A DNA stretch of 59,446 nucleotides from Nemertoderma westbladi (GCA_032718475.1 JAUCBJ010003217.1:1-59446), one strand, 5' to 3'; counted from the stretch's first letter, positions 1 to 12,010 are shown. Numbers and translations: made by a program. The notes: generated by a model not told the origin, from the sequence alone.

Positions 1-767
1 TTCAACCAAAAATTGTAGCTTAGTTCAACCAACGTATAAAAAACTAGTTCAACCAAAAATTGTAGCTTAGTTCAACCAACGTATGAAAACTAGTTCAACC
101 AAAAATTGTAGCTTAGTTCAACCAACGTATAAAAAACTAGTTCAACCAAAAATTGTAGCTTAGTTCAACCAACGTATAAAAAACTAGTTCAACCAAAACA
201 TTGCAGCTTAGTTCAACCAACGTATGAAAACTAGTTCAACCAAAAATTGTAGCTTAGTTCAACCAACGTATAAAAAACTAGTTCAACCAAAACATTGTAG
301 CTTAGTTCAACCAACGTATGAAAACTAGTTCAACCAAAAATTGTAGCTTAGTTCAACCAACGTATGAAAACTAGTTCAACCAAAAATTGTAGCTTAGTTC
401 AACCAACGTATAAAAAACTAGTTCAACCAAAACATTGTAGCTTAGTTCAACCAACGTATGAAAACTAGTTCAACCAAAAATTGTAGCTTAGTTCAACCAA
501 CGTATAAAAAACTAGTTCAACCAAAAATTGTAGCTTAGTTCAACCAACGTATAAAAAACTAGTTCAACCAAAAATTGTAGCTTAGTTCAACCAACGTATG
601 AAAACTAGTTCAACCAAAAATTGTAGCTTAGTTCAACCAACGTACAAAAAACTAGTTCAACCAAAACATTGCAGCTTAGTTCAACCAACGTATGAAAACT
701 AGTTCAACCAAAAATTGTAGCTTAGTTCAACCAACGTATAAAAAACTAGTTCAACCAAAAATTGTAG
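1..767. repeat. 47-48 bp minisatellite (TTCAACCAA-rich), left edge open
   Basis: Tandem units of 47-48 bp run from the first base to about 767, giving at least 16 copies; the array continues off the left edge. Each unit contains TTCAACCAA twice, so an ancestral half-unit of about 24 bp is likely. The main variants are CGTATAAAAAACTAG against CGTATGAAAACTAG, and AAAAATTG against AAAACATTG. No coding role is seen. Confidence 0.95.
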
Positions 768-1141
768 GTATTAGCCCTATATACAAAGGGTTGAAATAGC
801 GCATAGGCCTTTTCCATTATTTTTAACATATAAATTTTATTTTTTATATGTTTACTATTTTTTGGATTTAGTCTTCCAAGAAGAGATAATATCAAGTTAG
901 TTAAGCGACGATCTATAAGTTCAGTTTACAGACGAAGTTCCATTTAGTAAGTTTACAGTTCAAGTACTCTACAAACAGAAAAATAAATTTTCACATAGTT
1001 TAATGATGCAAGTTAAAAAGCAAAAAAGCAGGATTTAATGATAGGATTTACTTATCTATTTGAATTCCTTTTCTATTTGAGCTCATGTTTAAAACCTCAA
1101 GATCTAACACACAAGGTAGCTCAACTGCGATAAGCATTCCA
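768..1141. other. AT-rich spacer, no gene seen
   Basis: Unique AT-rich sequence between the minisatellite and the 3' end of the minus-strand propeptide gene. It would hold the 3' UTR and polyadenylation site of that gene. I see no ORF or RNA gene. Confidence 0.6.
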
Positions 1142-1954
1142 TCAATCCAAGTTTTCCCCTAGGTCGCTCAAACAGTCGTATTTCGAATGTATGTCCAATC
1201 CATCAACCATCGAAATGACCTGGGAATTATCAACTCGGCCCCTGACAAAGTCAGGGGAGGAACTCTGGTGGTAAACAGCCTCTGGGTGGACCTCAGTGCG
1301 GTCACTCTGGCTCCTACCGGGAGAGAGAATCTCGTCCGAACGTTTAGCGGAATCGGTATAGTCGCGTTTGCACGTGCCGGACGACCGAATCTCGTCCGAA
1401 CGTTTAGCGGAATCTGTATAGTCGCGTTTGTACGTGCCGGACGACCGAATCTCGTCCAGACGTTTAGCGGAATCGGTATAGTCGCGTTTGTACGTGCCGG
1501 ACGACCGAATCTCGTCCGAACGTTTAGCGGAATCGGTATAGTCGCGTTTGTACGTGCCGGACGACCGAATCTCGTCCAGACGTTTAGCGGAATCGGTATA
1601 GTCGCGTTTGTACGTGCCGGACGACCGAATCTCGTCCGAACGTTTAGCGGAATCGGTATAGTCGCGTTTGTACGTGCCGGACGACCGAATCTCGCCCGGA
1701 CGTTTAGCGGAATCGGTATAGTCGCGTTTGTACGTGCCGGATGACCGAATCTCGCCCGGACGTTTAGCGGAATCGGTATAGTCGCGTTTGTTCCTACCAG
1801 AAGAAGGCTGATCAGTGTCATACCTTCGGATGACATCGTTTAGCGCATCATGAGAAGATATTCTATTGAATATATTATACATTCTACAAGATATTCTACA
1901 TTCTATTGACACAAACAAACAAACACACGTGAGAAATAAGGACATCCACTTCAT
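1142..1954 (-). CDS. Repeat-built secretory propeptide, candidate neuropeptide precursor
   Basis: The 270-residue ORF starts at the ATG at 1954; four extra upstream codons begin with TTG and are ignored. Residues 1-19 (MKWMSLFLTCVCLFVSIEC) look like a signal peptide. After a spacer ending in NKR (55-57) come eight 20-residue repeats. Each has DYTDSA, then KR, then a 10-residue segment of the type SDEIRSSGTY, then KR. Residues 3-4 of the cycle vary (PG, SD, LD). A 55-residue non-repetitive tail follows. Dibasic KR on both sides of short repeated peptides is the classic layout of neuropeptide and peptide-hormone precursors cut by proprotein convertases. No Gly precedes KR, so the products would not be amidated. 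Two third-position changes between repeats are silent in this frame (ACC/ACA and TCG/TCA) but change residues in the competing frame. I do not recognise the peptides. A secreted repetitive structural protein is the main alternative. Confidence 0.6.
   Translation of the reverse strand: MKWMSLFLTCVCLFVSIECRISCRMYNIFNRISSHDALNDVIRRYDTDQPSSGRNKRDYTDSAKRPGEIRSSGTYKRDYTDSAKRPGEIRSSGTYKRDYTDSAKRSDEIRSSGTYKRDYTDSAKRLDEIRSSGTYKRDYTDSAKRSDEIRSSGTYKRDYTDSAKRLDEIRSSGTYKRDYTDSAKRSDEIRSSGTCKRDYTDSAKRSDEILSPGRSQSDRTEVHPEAVYHQSSSPDFVRGRVDNSQVISMVDGLDIHSKYDCLSDLGENLD
1327..1790. repeat. 60-bp in-frame tandem repeat inside the propeptide gene
   Basis: About eight 60-bp units, each exactly 20 codons and more than 95% identical. 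Because the period is a multiple of three, several reading frames stay open across it, including one on the plus strand. Differences cluster at CGTTCGGAC / CGTCTGGAC / CGTCCGGGC (minus-strand sense). Confidence 0.95.
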
Positions 1955-1968
1955 GGATATGTCCAAAA

Positions 1969-2044
1969 GTATTCGATTGATCGGTGATGTCCTGAGGTTT
2001 ATCTCCAGATAAGAGATAGACCCCAGGAGCCATCAATCGAATAC
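1969..2044. other. Long two-part inverted repeat (hairpin) before the propeptide start
   Basis: GTATTCGATTGAT at 1969-1981 pairs perfectly with ATCAATCGAATAC at 2032-2044. Inside it CCTGAGGTTTATCTC pairs with GAGATAGACCCCAGG at 13 of 15 positions. The whole 76-nt structure ends 14 bases before the ATG of the minus-strand propeptide gene, so it would lie in its 5' UTR or core promoter. It could also be a tiny foldback element. Confidence 0.75.
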
Positions 2045-2675
2045 AATACATATCTGCTCAAAGTACTGTAGGGGGACATCTTACCATTCAGCTTAAAGTC
2101 AAAGTTTCGGAGTACCGTCGGTATAGTCGGAATAGTCCGGGAACAAGACGGGAACTGGAACAGAGATAGTTTAACATTCCTCCTCCTTACTGGGTTAGTC
2201 GGAACTTTTATTTATGCTATTTAACTTTTTAATATTTTATACTACGAGACTTGCTCCACATTGGTCGGTGGGTGCTGTTGGAGTGTTTCTGAAGCAGCTC
2301 CGCATAGGAGGTCAATAACTTATTGAATTGATAAAATATTGTACAGATCGTTTGAGTTTGTAATTTAATTATGCGTTGTATCTTTGTATCAGTTCCACAC
2401 GCAAACTATAATATATTCTGTACAATAAATAAAATTCAGAAATTATTGTTGCTATACAAATAAAACAAACCAAATATGCCTTACAATTAATCATAAATAA
2501 TTCAAATAACTAGGTTAACAACTACGGTACTGCAGTCCCGAAATATACATTAATAAATGTTAATATTGCACTCTAAAAAAACTAATAGTAAATTCATTAT
2601 CAAGACTAATGTATATAGATAGACACGCTGAAATTAGCTAATAGTGTAATAGAGTTGTTAGTATTTGCTTGTTCA
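2045..2675. other. Intergenic, no gene seen
   Basis: AT-rich unique DNA between the propeptide gene's 5' side and the P450's 3' end. It includes the expected minus-strand 3' UTR of the P450. No ORF with recognisable content. Confidence 0.6.
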
Positions 2676-4166
2676 CTAACAGGATTTAAATTCCATACCG
2701 ACACGATAAGTTTTAGCTCGGCAACTGACTCTGAATAATAACCCATTGGAATTGTTGGTATCATCAACCAAATTCTTTCTATTGCAAACATTTAAGACAA
2801 TTTTATTAATTAAGTAGAAACTCAATATTCGCACGATTTGTTTACCTAACTGATCGCCGGGGCAACAACGATTCCCCACCCCCAACGGGATGTGATTGGC
2901 TGGAATGCTGATGGCCCCCTGGCTGTCAAGGAAACGCTCGGGGTAGAACTCGGAAGGGCGAGGCCAAGTCGCCGTGTCTTTGTGAAGCCGGTCGAGTCGC
3001 ACGTGAACGGGAGTACCTTTATATACTCGGTAGCCAAACACGGAAACGGTGTCGCTACAGGTCCTACGTATACCGGGGTGTTCGCAACTGGCCAGTCGCA
3101 ATGCCTCCAATCTGCACGCCTCCAAGTAATTCAATGATTTTATGTCCTTATTGGATGGTTGTTCGTCCACATGTTTGAGCAGTTCATCCGTCGCCTTCTC
3201 ACAGCGTCGAAGTATTACCGGGTGTGAGATTAGTTCCAAAATTAAACGATAGATTACGTTGCTAGTGCTATCCACTCCGCATTCCAGAAGATCCATAATT
3301 GATGAAATAATCTTTGTGTTGCTGTAACTTTCGCTGTAACCTTTAGTTGAAATTTCCTTATTTTGTTCATTGAATAAACTTTCTACGTAATTGAATCTGG
3401 TATTACTTTGTTTCATAGTTAACTTGGATTGGTGTACTAGACTAGCTACTTCGCTGTAGAAATCCGAATGACTCTGCGAAATAGCATTACTTTTTGTCCC
3501 CGGGATATATTTTGCAAGTTGGTAACTTAGCGACCAATGTAAACACTCGGATTCTTCTCGCATTGCGTTCACGCCGCGGATTAGCCGCGTGAGATGCTCG
3601 TTTTTGTAATCGAAATATCGACCGAATATCCAGTAACACATGATGTTACACACGGCGAGTTTCAGTGCTCGATTCAGGTCGCAACACTCCGCTTGTTGCG
3701 TCGACGTTATGAACTCACATAGCCGCACCGCTTCTTTACGCATCATGTTTTCCGAGTTTTTGTTCCTGGTAGTGAAGCCTTTTAAAGCCCTTTCTGCTAT
3801 CGACCTTTGCCGCAACCAATTATCACCTCTAGCCCAAGTAATTCCGTCGCTTAGAGACGACCAATCAAGAAGGTCTATCCAATACGGGCGTTTTGATTGG
3901 AAGGCGTGCGATTGCTCCAATAGGGATGCTTCAACCGCTGAGTATGTATTAAGTTCCACACAGTTTATCCCACCCACAGTTCGACTCGCTATATTCCTGC
4001 CTGTTGATCCATCGACACTCAGATTTAACCCAACGTGGCATATAACCTCTCTAGAAGGCGACCAATCAATGTTAACCTGAGGGGGTTGGTTATTATCTTT
4101 CGGTTTCAGTATATATAACAATAGAGTTAAAATAATGCTAATCAAAACCAATGTCAAAAACTCCAT
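2676..4166 (-). CDS. Cytochrome P450 monooxygenase, clan-2 (CYP1/17-like), intronless
   Basis: The 496-residue ORF starts at the ATG at 4166; 18 further upstream codons begin at a TTG. Residues 3-20 are a hydrophobic N-terminal anchor, as in microsomal P450s of the ER membrane. Landmarks in order: C-helix GDNWLRQR around 114-121; I-helix CGVDSTS at 296-302; ExxR as EALR at 354-357; PERF at 409-412; heme-binding loop LGVGNRCCPG at 428-437 with Cys435 as the iron ligand. The usual Phe of the heme signature is Leu. Length and motif order are those of a full P450. The C-helix followed by AERALKGF, and the F-region CYWIFGRYFD, resemble the CYP1/CYP17 group of clan 2, which oxidises small hydrophobic compounds or steroids. 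Substrate cannot be inferred. The single-exon structure could be native intron loss or an old retrocopy; no poly-A tract or flanking duplication is obvious. Confidence 0.93.
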   Translation of the reverse strand: MEFLTLVLISIILTLLLYILKPKDNNQPPQVNIDWSPSREVICHVGLNLSVDGSTGRNIASRTVGGINCVELNTYSAVEASLLEQSHAFQSKRPYWIDLLDWSSLSDGITWARGDNWLRQRSIAERALKGFTTRNKNSENMMRKEAVRLCEFITSTQQAECCDLNRALKLAVCNIMCYWIFGRYFDYKNEHLTRLIRGVNAMREESECLHWSLSYQLAKYIPGTKSNAISQSHSDFYSEVASLVHQSKLTMKQSNTRFNYVESLFNEQNKEISTKGYSESYSNTKIISSIMDLLECGVDSTSNVIYRLILELISHPVILRRCEKATDELLKHVDEQPSNKDIKSLNYLEACRLEALRLASCEHPGIRRTCSDTVSVFGYRVYKGTPVHVRLDRLHKDTATWPRPSEFYPERFLDSQGAISIPANHIPLGVGNRCCPGDQLGKQIVRILSFYLINKIVLNVCNRKNLVDDTNNSNGLLFRVSCRAKTYRVGMEFKSC

Positions 4167-5430
4167 TGCAAAAAGTACTATGTAAACAAAAATATATAAA
4201 AATAAATAAATTATTAGCAAAATTAATTTACTACAAGTACCTAAGCGATTATAAGAAAGATGATATATTCTAAAATGTCATCGATATTATAAAATTCAAG
4301 GCGTGGGATTATCTTTATGTGGTTGTTGTCGGAAGGAAACCTTAGGGTGTCTCCTATATTGTATCCTATCACTGTACTAGGCAGGATTATCACGCTGGCT
4401 CTGATAGAAATGACTTGTTTACTAATTACCCGGCAACCCACTATAAGACGTAATCAAAATTACTACTGTCAACTTTGTGCGTATTACTCATGTAAATTCG
4501 TGAACATTTCCCGGTGTCAAAAATAATGACATTGCTTCCTGCTGAGGATCCCAAGGCTTTTATATATGCGCAGTACGACGCCGCAAATGGTTAACAGTAT
4601 TCCTGGCTGCTTGTGATGGTTGGATTGCCCATATTATGTATTACATTAAGAAATAATGGGAAAGAGTTGCGAATGCCATCAAAAAGTTTGTGTTTCGATA
4701 ACGATAGTAGGAAAGGGAAGTAAGATAGTGAGAGGGAGAAATGAAATGGACTTATCGATCCATCTCTTTATATTTACAAAGAATCCAAAAACCAATTTCG
4801 CAAATCCACATGGCGCCCAAGAGCCAGTGCCATTGGCTATAATAGTTAAAGGATTGTAATTAACCCCCTTAGATATTTATTTGTTTATGTTGTACAACAC
4901 AATAATAAATTACCTACAGAAGAATCCACCCAATTATATTGCTTACCACAGACAATTCCACCCAGATGTAATTTTAATTAGGAAAAAAAATCTAAATTAC
5001 TGTTTAAAATATCAAACTGAGAATGATAGCGTTATAAAATAGCTAATAGTGTATGAGGGATTATTTTTATATTTGTTACTTTTATCACGGATATCCAATG
5101 CCTATTAACCTCCAAGCTGCACTGAGTATGGAAGTGTTACCTACGTGCCCATGGCAACGAATATTCCTTTCAAGTTAATATCCAAACCTCTATTGTAACC
5201 GTTTAATATATTGTTTGAAGTCGCGAGCCTAACTTAATTATATATGCCATTGCAGGTGGACAGTTTATAAATAATTAACTGCATATTACTTAATAAGGTT
5301 TCCAAATTATCGCAATAAACTTCCTGCCATCTAATCTATATTTCATAGATTGAGTAGTGTAGTTCAATATGGTTATAATGATATTATGAATTATTTTACA
5401 TTAAAAAAAGTTCAGCTTGACAACCGCTAC
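4167..5430. other. Intergenic region 5' of the P450
   Basis: About 1.26 kb of AT-rich unique sequence. It should contain the P450 promoter on the minus strand; a TATA-like ATATATTTT stretch lies near 4190, too close to the ATG to be certain. Short ORFs here have no recognisable features. Confidence 0.5.
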
Positions 5431-8400
5431 TGTATCTAAGCAGAACAACTCGCCCGGACGATATGTTGTATGTAAACAACTCGCCCGGACGATATGTTGT
5501 ATGTAAACAACTCGCCCGGACAATTTGTTGTATGTAAACAACTCGCTCAGATGATATGTTGTATGTAAGCAACTCGCCCGGACGATATGTTGTATGTAAG
5601 CAACTCGCCCGGACGATATGTTGTATGTAAACAATTCGCCCGGACGATATGTTGTATGTAAACAACTCGCCCGGACGATATGTTGTATGTAAACAACTCG
5701 CCCGAACGATATGTTTTATGTAAACAACTTGCCCGGACGATGTGTTGTATGTAAACAACTTGCCCGGACGATATGTTGTATGTAAGCAACTCGCCGGACG
5801 ATATGTTGTATGTAAGCAACTTACCCGGACGATATGTTGTATGTAAGCAACTCGCCCGGACGATATGTTGTATGTAAACAACTCGCCCGGACGGATATGT
5901 TGTATGTAAACAACTCGCCCGGACGATATGTTGTATCTAAGCAGAACAACTCGCTCGGACGATATGTTGTATGTAAGCAACTCGCCGGACGATATGTTGT
6001 ATGTAAGCAAATTACCCGGACGATATGTTGTATGTAAGCAACTCGCCCGGACGATATGTTGTATGTAAACAACTCGCCCGGACGGATATGTTGTATGTAA
6101 ACAACTCGCCCGGACGATATGTTGTATCTAAGCAGAACAACTCGCCCGGACGATATGTTGTATGTAAACAACTCGCCCGGACGATATGTTGTATCTAAGC
6201 AGAACAACTCGCCCGGACGATATGTTGTATGTAAACAACTCGTCCGGACGATATTTTGTATGTAAACAACTCGTCCGGACGGATATTTTGTATGTAAACA
6301 ACTCGCCCGGACGATTTGTTGTATGTAAACAACTCGCTCAGACGATATGTTGTATCTAAGCAGAACAACTCGCCCGGACGATATGTTGTATGTAAACAAC
6401 TCGTCCGGACGATATTTTGTATGTAAACAACTCGTCCGGACGATATTTTGTATGTAAACAACTCGCCCGGACGATTTGTTGTATGAAAACAACTCGTTCA
6501 GACGATATGTTGTATGTAAACAACTCGCCCGGACGATATGTTGTATGTAAACAACTCGCTCAGACGATATGTTGTATGTAAACAACTCGCCCGGACGATA
6601 TGTTGTATGTAAACAATTCGCCCGGACGATATGTTGTATGTAAACAACTCGCCCGGACGATATGTTGTATGTAAACAACTCGCCCGGACGATATGTTGTA
6701 TGTAAACAACTCGCCCGGACGATATGTTGTATGTAAGCAACTCGCCGGACGATATGTTGTATGTAAGCAACTTACCCGGACGATATGTTGTATGTAAGCA
6801 ACTCGCCCGGACGATATGTTGTATGTAAACAACTCGCCCGGACGGATATGTTGTATGTAAACAACTCGCCCGGACGATATGTTGTATCTAAGCAGAACAA
6901 CTCGCCCGGACGATATGTTGTATGTAAACAACTCGTCCGGACGATATTTTGTATGTAAACAACTCGCTCAGACGATATGTTGTATGTAAACAACTCGTCC
7001 GGACGATATTTTGTATGTAAACAACTCGCTCAGACGATATGTTGTATGTAAACAACTCGCCCGGACGATTTGTTGTATGTAAACAACTCGCTCAGACGAT
7101 ATGTTGTATGTAAACAACTCGTTCAGACGATATGTTGTACGTAAACAACTCGCCCGGACGATTTGTTGTATGTAAACAACTCGTTCAGACGATATGTTGT
7201 ACGTAAACAACTCGCCCGGACGATTTGTTGTATGTAAACAACTCGCTCAGACGATATGTTGTATCTAAGCAGAACAACTCGCCCGGACGATATGTTGTAT
7301 GTAAACAACTCGCCCGGACGATATGTTGTATGTAAACAACTCGCCCGGACGATATGTTGTATGTAAACAACTCGCCCGGACAATTTGTTGTATGTAAACA
7401 ACTCGCTCAGACGATATGTTGTATGTAAGCAACTCGCCCGGACGATATGTTGTATGTAAGCAACTCGCCCGGACGATATGTTGTATGTAAACAATTCGCC
7501 CGGACGATATGTTGTATGTAAACAACTCGCCCGGACGATATGTTGTATGTAAACAACTCGCCCGGACGATATGTTGTATGTAAGCAACTCGCCGGACGAT
7601 ATGTTGTATGTAAGCAACTTACCCGGACGATATGTTGTATGTAAGCAACTCGCCCGGACGATATGTTGTATGTAAACAACTCGCCCGGACGGATATGTTG
7701 TATGTAAACAACTCGCCCGGACGATATGTTGTATCTAAGCAGAACAACTCGCCCGGACGATATGTTGTATGTAAACAACTCGCCCGGACGATATGTTGTA
7801 TGTAAACAACTCGCCCGGACGATTTGTTGTATGTAAACAACTCGCTCAGACGATATGTTGTATCTAAGCAGAACAACTCACCCGGACGATATGTTGTATG
7901 TAAACAACTCGTCCGGACGATATTTTGTATGTAAACAACTCGCCCGGACGATTTGTTGTATGCAAACAACTCGCTCAGACGATATGTTGTATGTAAACAA
8001 CTCGCCCGGACGATATGTTGTATGTAAACAACTCGCTCAGACGATATGTTGTATGTAAACAACTCGCCCGGACGATATGTTGTATGTAAACAACTCGCTC
8101 AGACGATATGTTGTATGTAAACAACTCGCCCGGACGATATGTTGTATGTAAGCAACTTGCCCGGACGATATGTTGTATGTAAGCAACTCGCCCGGACGAT
8201 ATGTTGTATGTAAACAACTCGCCCGGACGATATGTTGTATGTAAACAACTCGCCCGGACGATATGTTGTATGTAAACAACTCGCCCGGACGATATGTTGT
8301 ATCTAAGCAGAACAACTCGCCCGGACGATATGTTGTATGTAAACAACTCGCCCGGACGATATGTTGTATGTAAACAACTCGCCCGGACGATTTGTTGTAT

Positions 8401-11400
8401 GTAAACAACTCGCTCAGACGATATGTTGTATGTAAACAACTCGTCCGGACAATTTGTTGTATGTAAACAACTCGCTCATACGATATGTTGTATGTAAGCA
8501 ACTCGCCCGGACGATATGTTGTATGTAAACAACTCGCCCGGACGATATGGTGTATGTAAACAACTCGCTCAGACGATATGTTGTATGTAAACAACTCGCC
8601 GGACGATATGTTGTATGTAAGCAACTTGCCCGGACGATATGTTGTATGTAAGCAACTCGCCCGGACGATATGTTGTATGTAAACAACTCGCCCGGACGGA
8701 TATGTTGTATGTAAACAACTCGCCCGGACGATATGTTGTATGTAAACAACTCGCCCGGATGATATGTTGTATGTAAGCAACTCGCCCGGACGGATATGTT
8801 GCATGTAAACAACTCGCCCGGACGATATGTTGTATGTAAACAACTCGCCCGGACGATATGTTTTATGTAAACAACTTGCCCGGACGATATGTTGTATGTA
8901 AACAACTTGCCCGGACGATTATGTTGTATGTAAACAACTCGCCCTGACGATATGTTGTATGTAAACAACTCGCCCGGACGTTATGTTGTATGTAAACAAC
9001 TCGCCCGGATGATATGTTGTATGTAAACAACTCGCCCGGACGATAAGCTGTATGTAAACAACTCGCCCGGACGGATATGTTGTATGTAAACAACTCGCCC
9101 GGACGATATGTTGTATGTAAACAACTCGCCCGGACGATATGTTTTATGTAAACAACTCGCCCTGACGATATGTTGTATGTAAACAACTCGCCCTGACGAT
9201 ATGTTGTATGTAAACAACTCGCCCGGACGATATGTTGTATGTAAACAACTCGCCCGGACGATATGTTTTATGTAAACAACTTGCCCGGACGATATGTTGT
9301 ATGTAAACAACTAGCCCGGACGATTATGTTGTATGTAAACAACTCGCCCTGACGATATGTTGTATGTAAACAACTCGCCCGGACGATATGTTGTATGTAA
9401 GCAACTCGCCCGGACGATATGTTTTATGTAAACAACTTGCCCGGACGATATGTTGTATGTAAACAACTAGCCCGGACGATTATGTTGTATGTAAACAACT
9501 CGCCCGGACGATATGTTGTATGTAAACAACTCGCCCGGACGATATGTTTTATGTAAACAACTTGCCCGGACGATATGTTGTATGTAAACAACTAGCCCGG
9601 ACGATTATGTTGTATGTAAACAACTCGCCCGGACGATATGTTGTATGTAAACAACTAGCCCGGACGATTATGTTGTATGTAAGCAACTCGCCCGGACGAT
9701 ATGTTTTATGTAAACAACTTGCCCGGACGATATGTTGTATGTAAACAACTAGCCCGGACGATTATGTTGTATGTAAGCAACTCGCCCGGACGATATGTTT
9801 TATGTAAACAACTTGCCCGGACGATATGTTGTATGTAAACAACTAGCCCGGACGATTATGTTGTATGTAAACAACTCGCCCGGACGATATGTTGTATGTA
9901 AACAACTCGCCCGGACGATATGTTTTATGTAAACAACTTGCCCGGACGATATGTTGTATGTAAACAACTAGCCCGGACGATTATGTTGTATGTAAACAAC
10001 TCGCCCGGACGATATGTTGTATGTAAACAACTCGCCCGGACGATATGTTTTATGTAAACAACTTGCCCGGACGATATGTTGTATGTAAACAACTAGCCCG
10101 GACGATTATGTTGTATGTAAACAACTCGCCCTGACGATATGTTGTATGTAAACAACTCGCCCGGACAATTTGTTGTATGAAAACAACTCGTTCAGACGAT
10201 ATGTTGTATGTAAACAACTCGCCCGGACGGATATGTTGTATGTAAACAACTTGCCCTGACGATATGTTGTATGTAAACAACTCGCCCGGACGTTATGTTG
10301 TATGTAAACAACTCGCCCGGATGATATGTTGTATGTAAACAACTCGCCCGGACGATAAGCTGTATGTAAACAACTCGCTCGGACGGATATGTTGTATGTA
10401 AACAACTCGCCCGGACGATATGTTGTATGTAAACAACTTGCCCGGACGATATGTTGTATGTAAACAACTAGCCCGGACGATTATGTTGTATGTAAACAAC
10501 TCGCCCTGACGATATGTTGTATGTAAACAACTTGCCCGGACGTTATGTTGTATGTAAACAACTCGCCCGGATGATATGTTGTATGTAAACAACTCGCCCG
10601 GACGATAAGCTGTATGTAAACAACTCGCTCGGACGGATATGTTGTATGTAAACAACTCGCCCGGACGATATGTTGTATGTAAACAACTCGCCCGAACGAT
10701 ATGTTGTATGTAAACAACTCGCCCGAACGATATGTTGTATGTAAACAACTTGCCCGGACGTTATGTTGTATGTAAACAACTCGCCCGGATGATATGTTGT
10801 ATGTAAACAACTCGCCCGGACGATAAGCTGTATGTAAACAACTCGCTCGGACGGATATGTTGTATGTAAACAACTCGCCCGGACGATATGTTGTATGTAA
10901 ACAACTTGCCCGGACGATATGTTGTATGTAAACAACTTGCCCGTACGATTATGTTGTATGTAAACAACTAGCCCGGACGATATGTTGTATGTAAACAACT
11001 CGCCCGGACGATATGTTGTATGTAAACAACTTGCCCGGACGATATGTTGTATGTAAACAACTTGCCCGGACGATATGTTGTATGTAAACAACTTGCCCGT
11101 ACGATTATGTTGTATGTAAACAACTAGCCCGGACGATATGTTGTATGTAAACAACTAGCCCGGACGATAAGCTGTATGTAAACAACTCGCCCGGACGATA
11201 TGTTGTATGTAAACAACTTGCCCGGACGATATGTTGTATGTAAACAACTTGCCCGGACGATTATGTTGTATGTAAACAACTAGCCCGGACGATTATGTTG
11301 TATGTAAACAACTAGCCCGGACGATATGTTGTATGTAAACAACTTGCCCGGACGATAAGCTGTATGTAAACAACTCGCCCGGACGATATGTTGTATGTAA

Positions 11401-12010
11401 ACAACTTGCCCGGACGATATGTTGTATGTAAACAACTTGCCCGGACGATATGTTGTATGTAAACAACTCGCCCGGACGATTTGTTGTATGTAAACAACTC
11501 GCCCGGACGATATGTTTTATGTAAACAACTTGCCCGGACGATATGTTGTATGTAAACAACTTGCCCGGACGATTATGTTGTATGTAAACAACTAGCCCGG
11601 ACGATTATGTTGTATGTAAACAACTAGCCCGGACGATATGTTGTATGTAAACAACTTGCCCGGACGATATGTTGTATGTAAACAACTTGCCCGTACGATT
11701 ATGTTGTATGTAAACAACTAGCCCGGACGATATGTTGTATGTAAACAACTAGCCCGGACGATAAGCTGTATGTAAACAACTCGCCCGGACGATATGTTGT
11801 ATGTAAACAACTCGCCCGGACGATATGTTTTATGTAAACAACTTGCCCGGACGATATGTTGTATGTAAACAACTTGCCCGGACGATTATGTTGTATGTAA
11901 ACAACTCGCCCTGACGATATGTTGTATGTAAACAACTCGCCCGGACGATATGTTGTATGTAAACAACTCGCCCGGACGTTATGTTGTATGTAAACAACTC
12001 ATCCGGACGA
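5431..12010. repeat. 31-bp satellite array, about 210 copies
   Basis: A 6.6-kb head-to-tail array. The core unit contains GTTGTATGTAAACAAC then TCGCCCGGACGATAT. GTTGT and ACAAC in each unit can pair as a 5-bp stem with a 6-base loop. Variants include 41-bp units with ATCTAAGCAGAACAAC, 30-bp units lacking one C (CTCGCCGGACG), 32-bp units (CGGACGGATATG, CGGACGATTATG) and CGCTCAGACGATATG units. Variant types are not evenly spread: CTAAGCAGAAC and CTCAGACG units fill 5.4-8.6 kb, while TAGCCCGGACGATTATG, TTGCCCGG and GATAAGCTG units fill 8.9-12 kb. The long minus-strand ORFs here are repeat translations, not genes. Confidence 0.97.

Noticed and set aside
1187-1744. Plus-strand 185-codon ORF over the 60-bp repeat
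   Set aside because: It stays open only because the repeat period is a multiple of three. It has no signal peptide or processing sites, and the minus-strand frame explains the sequence better.
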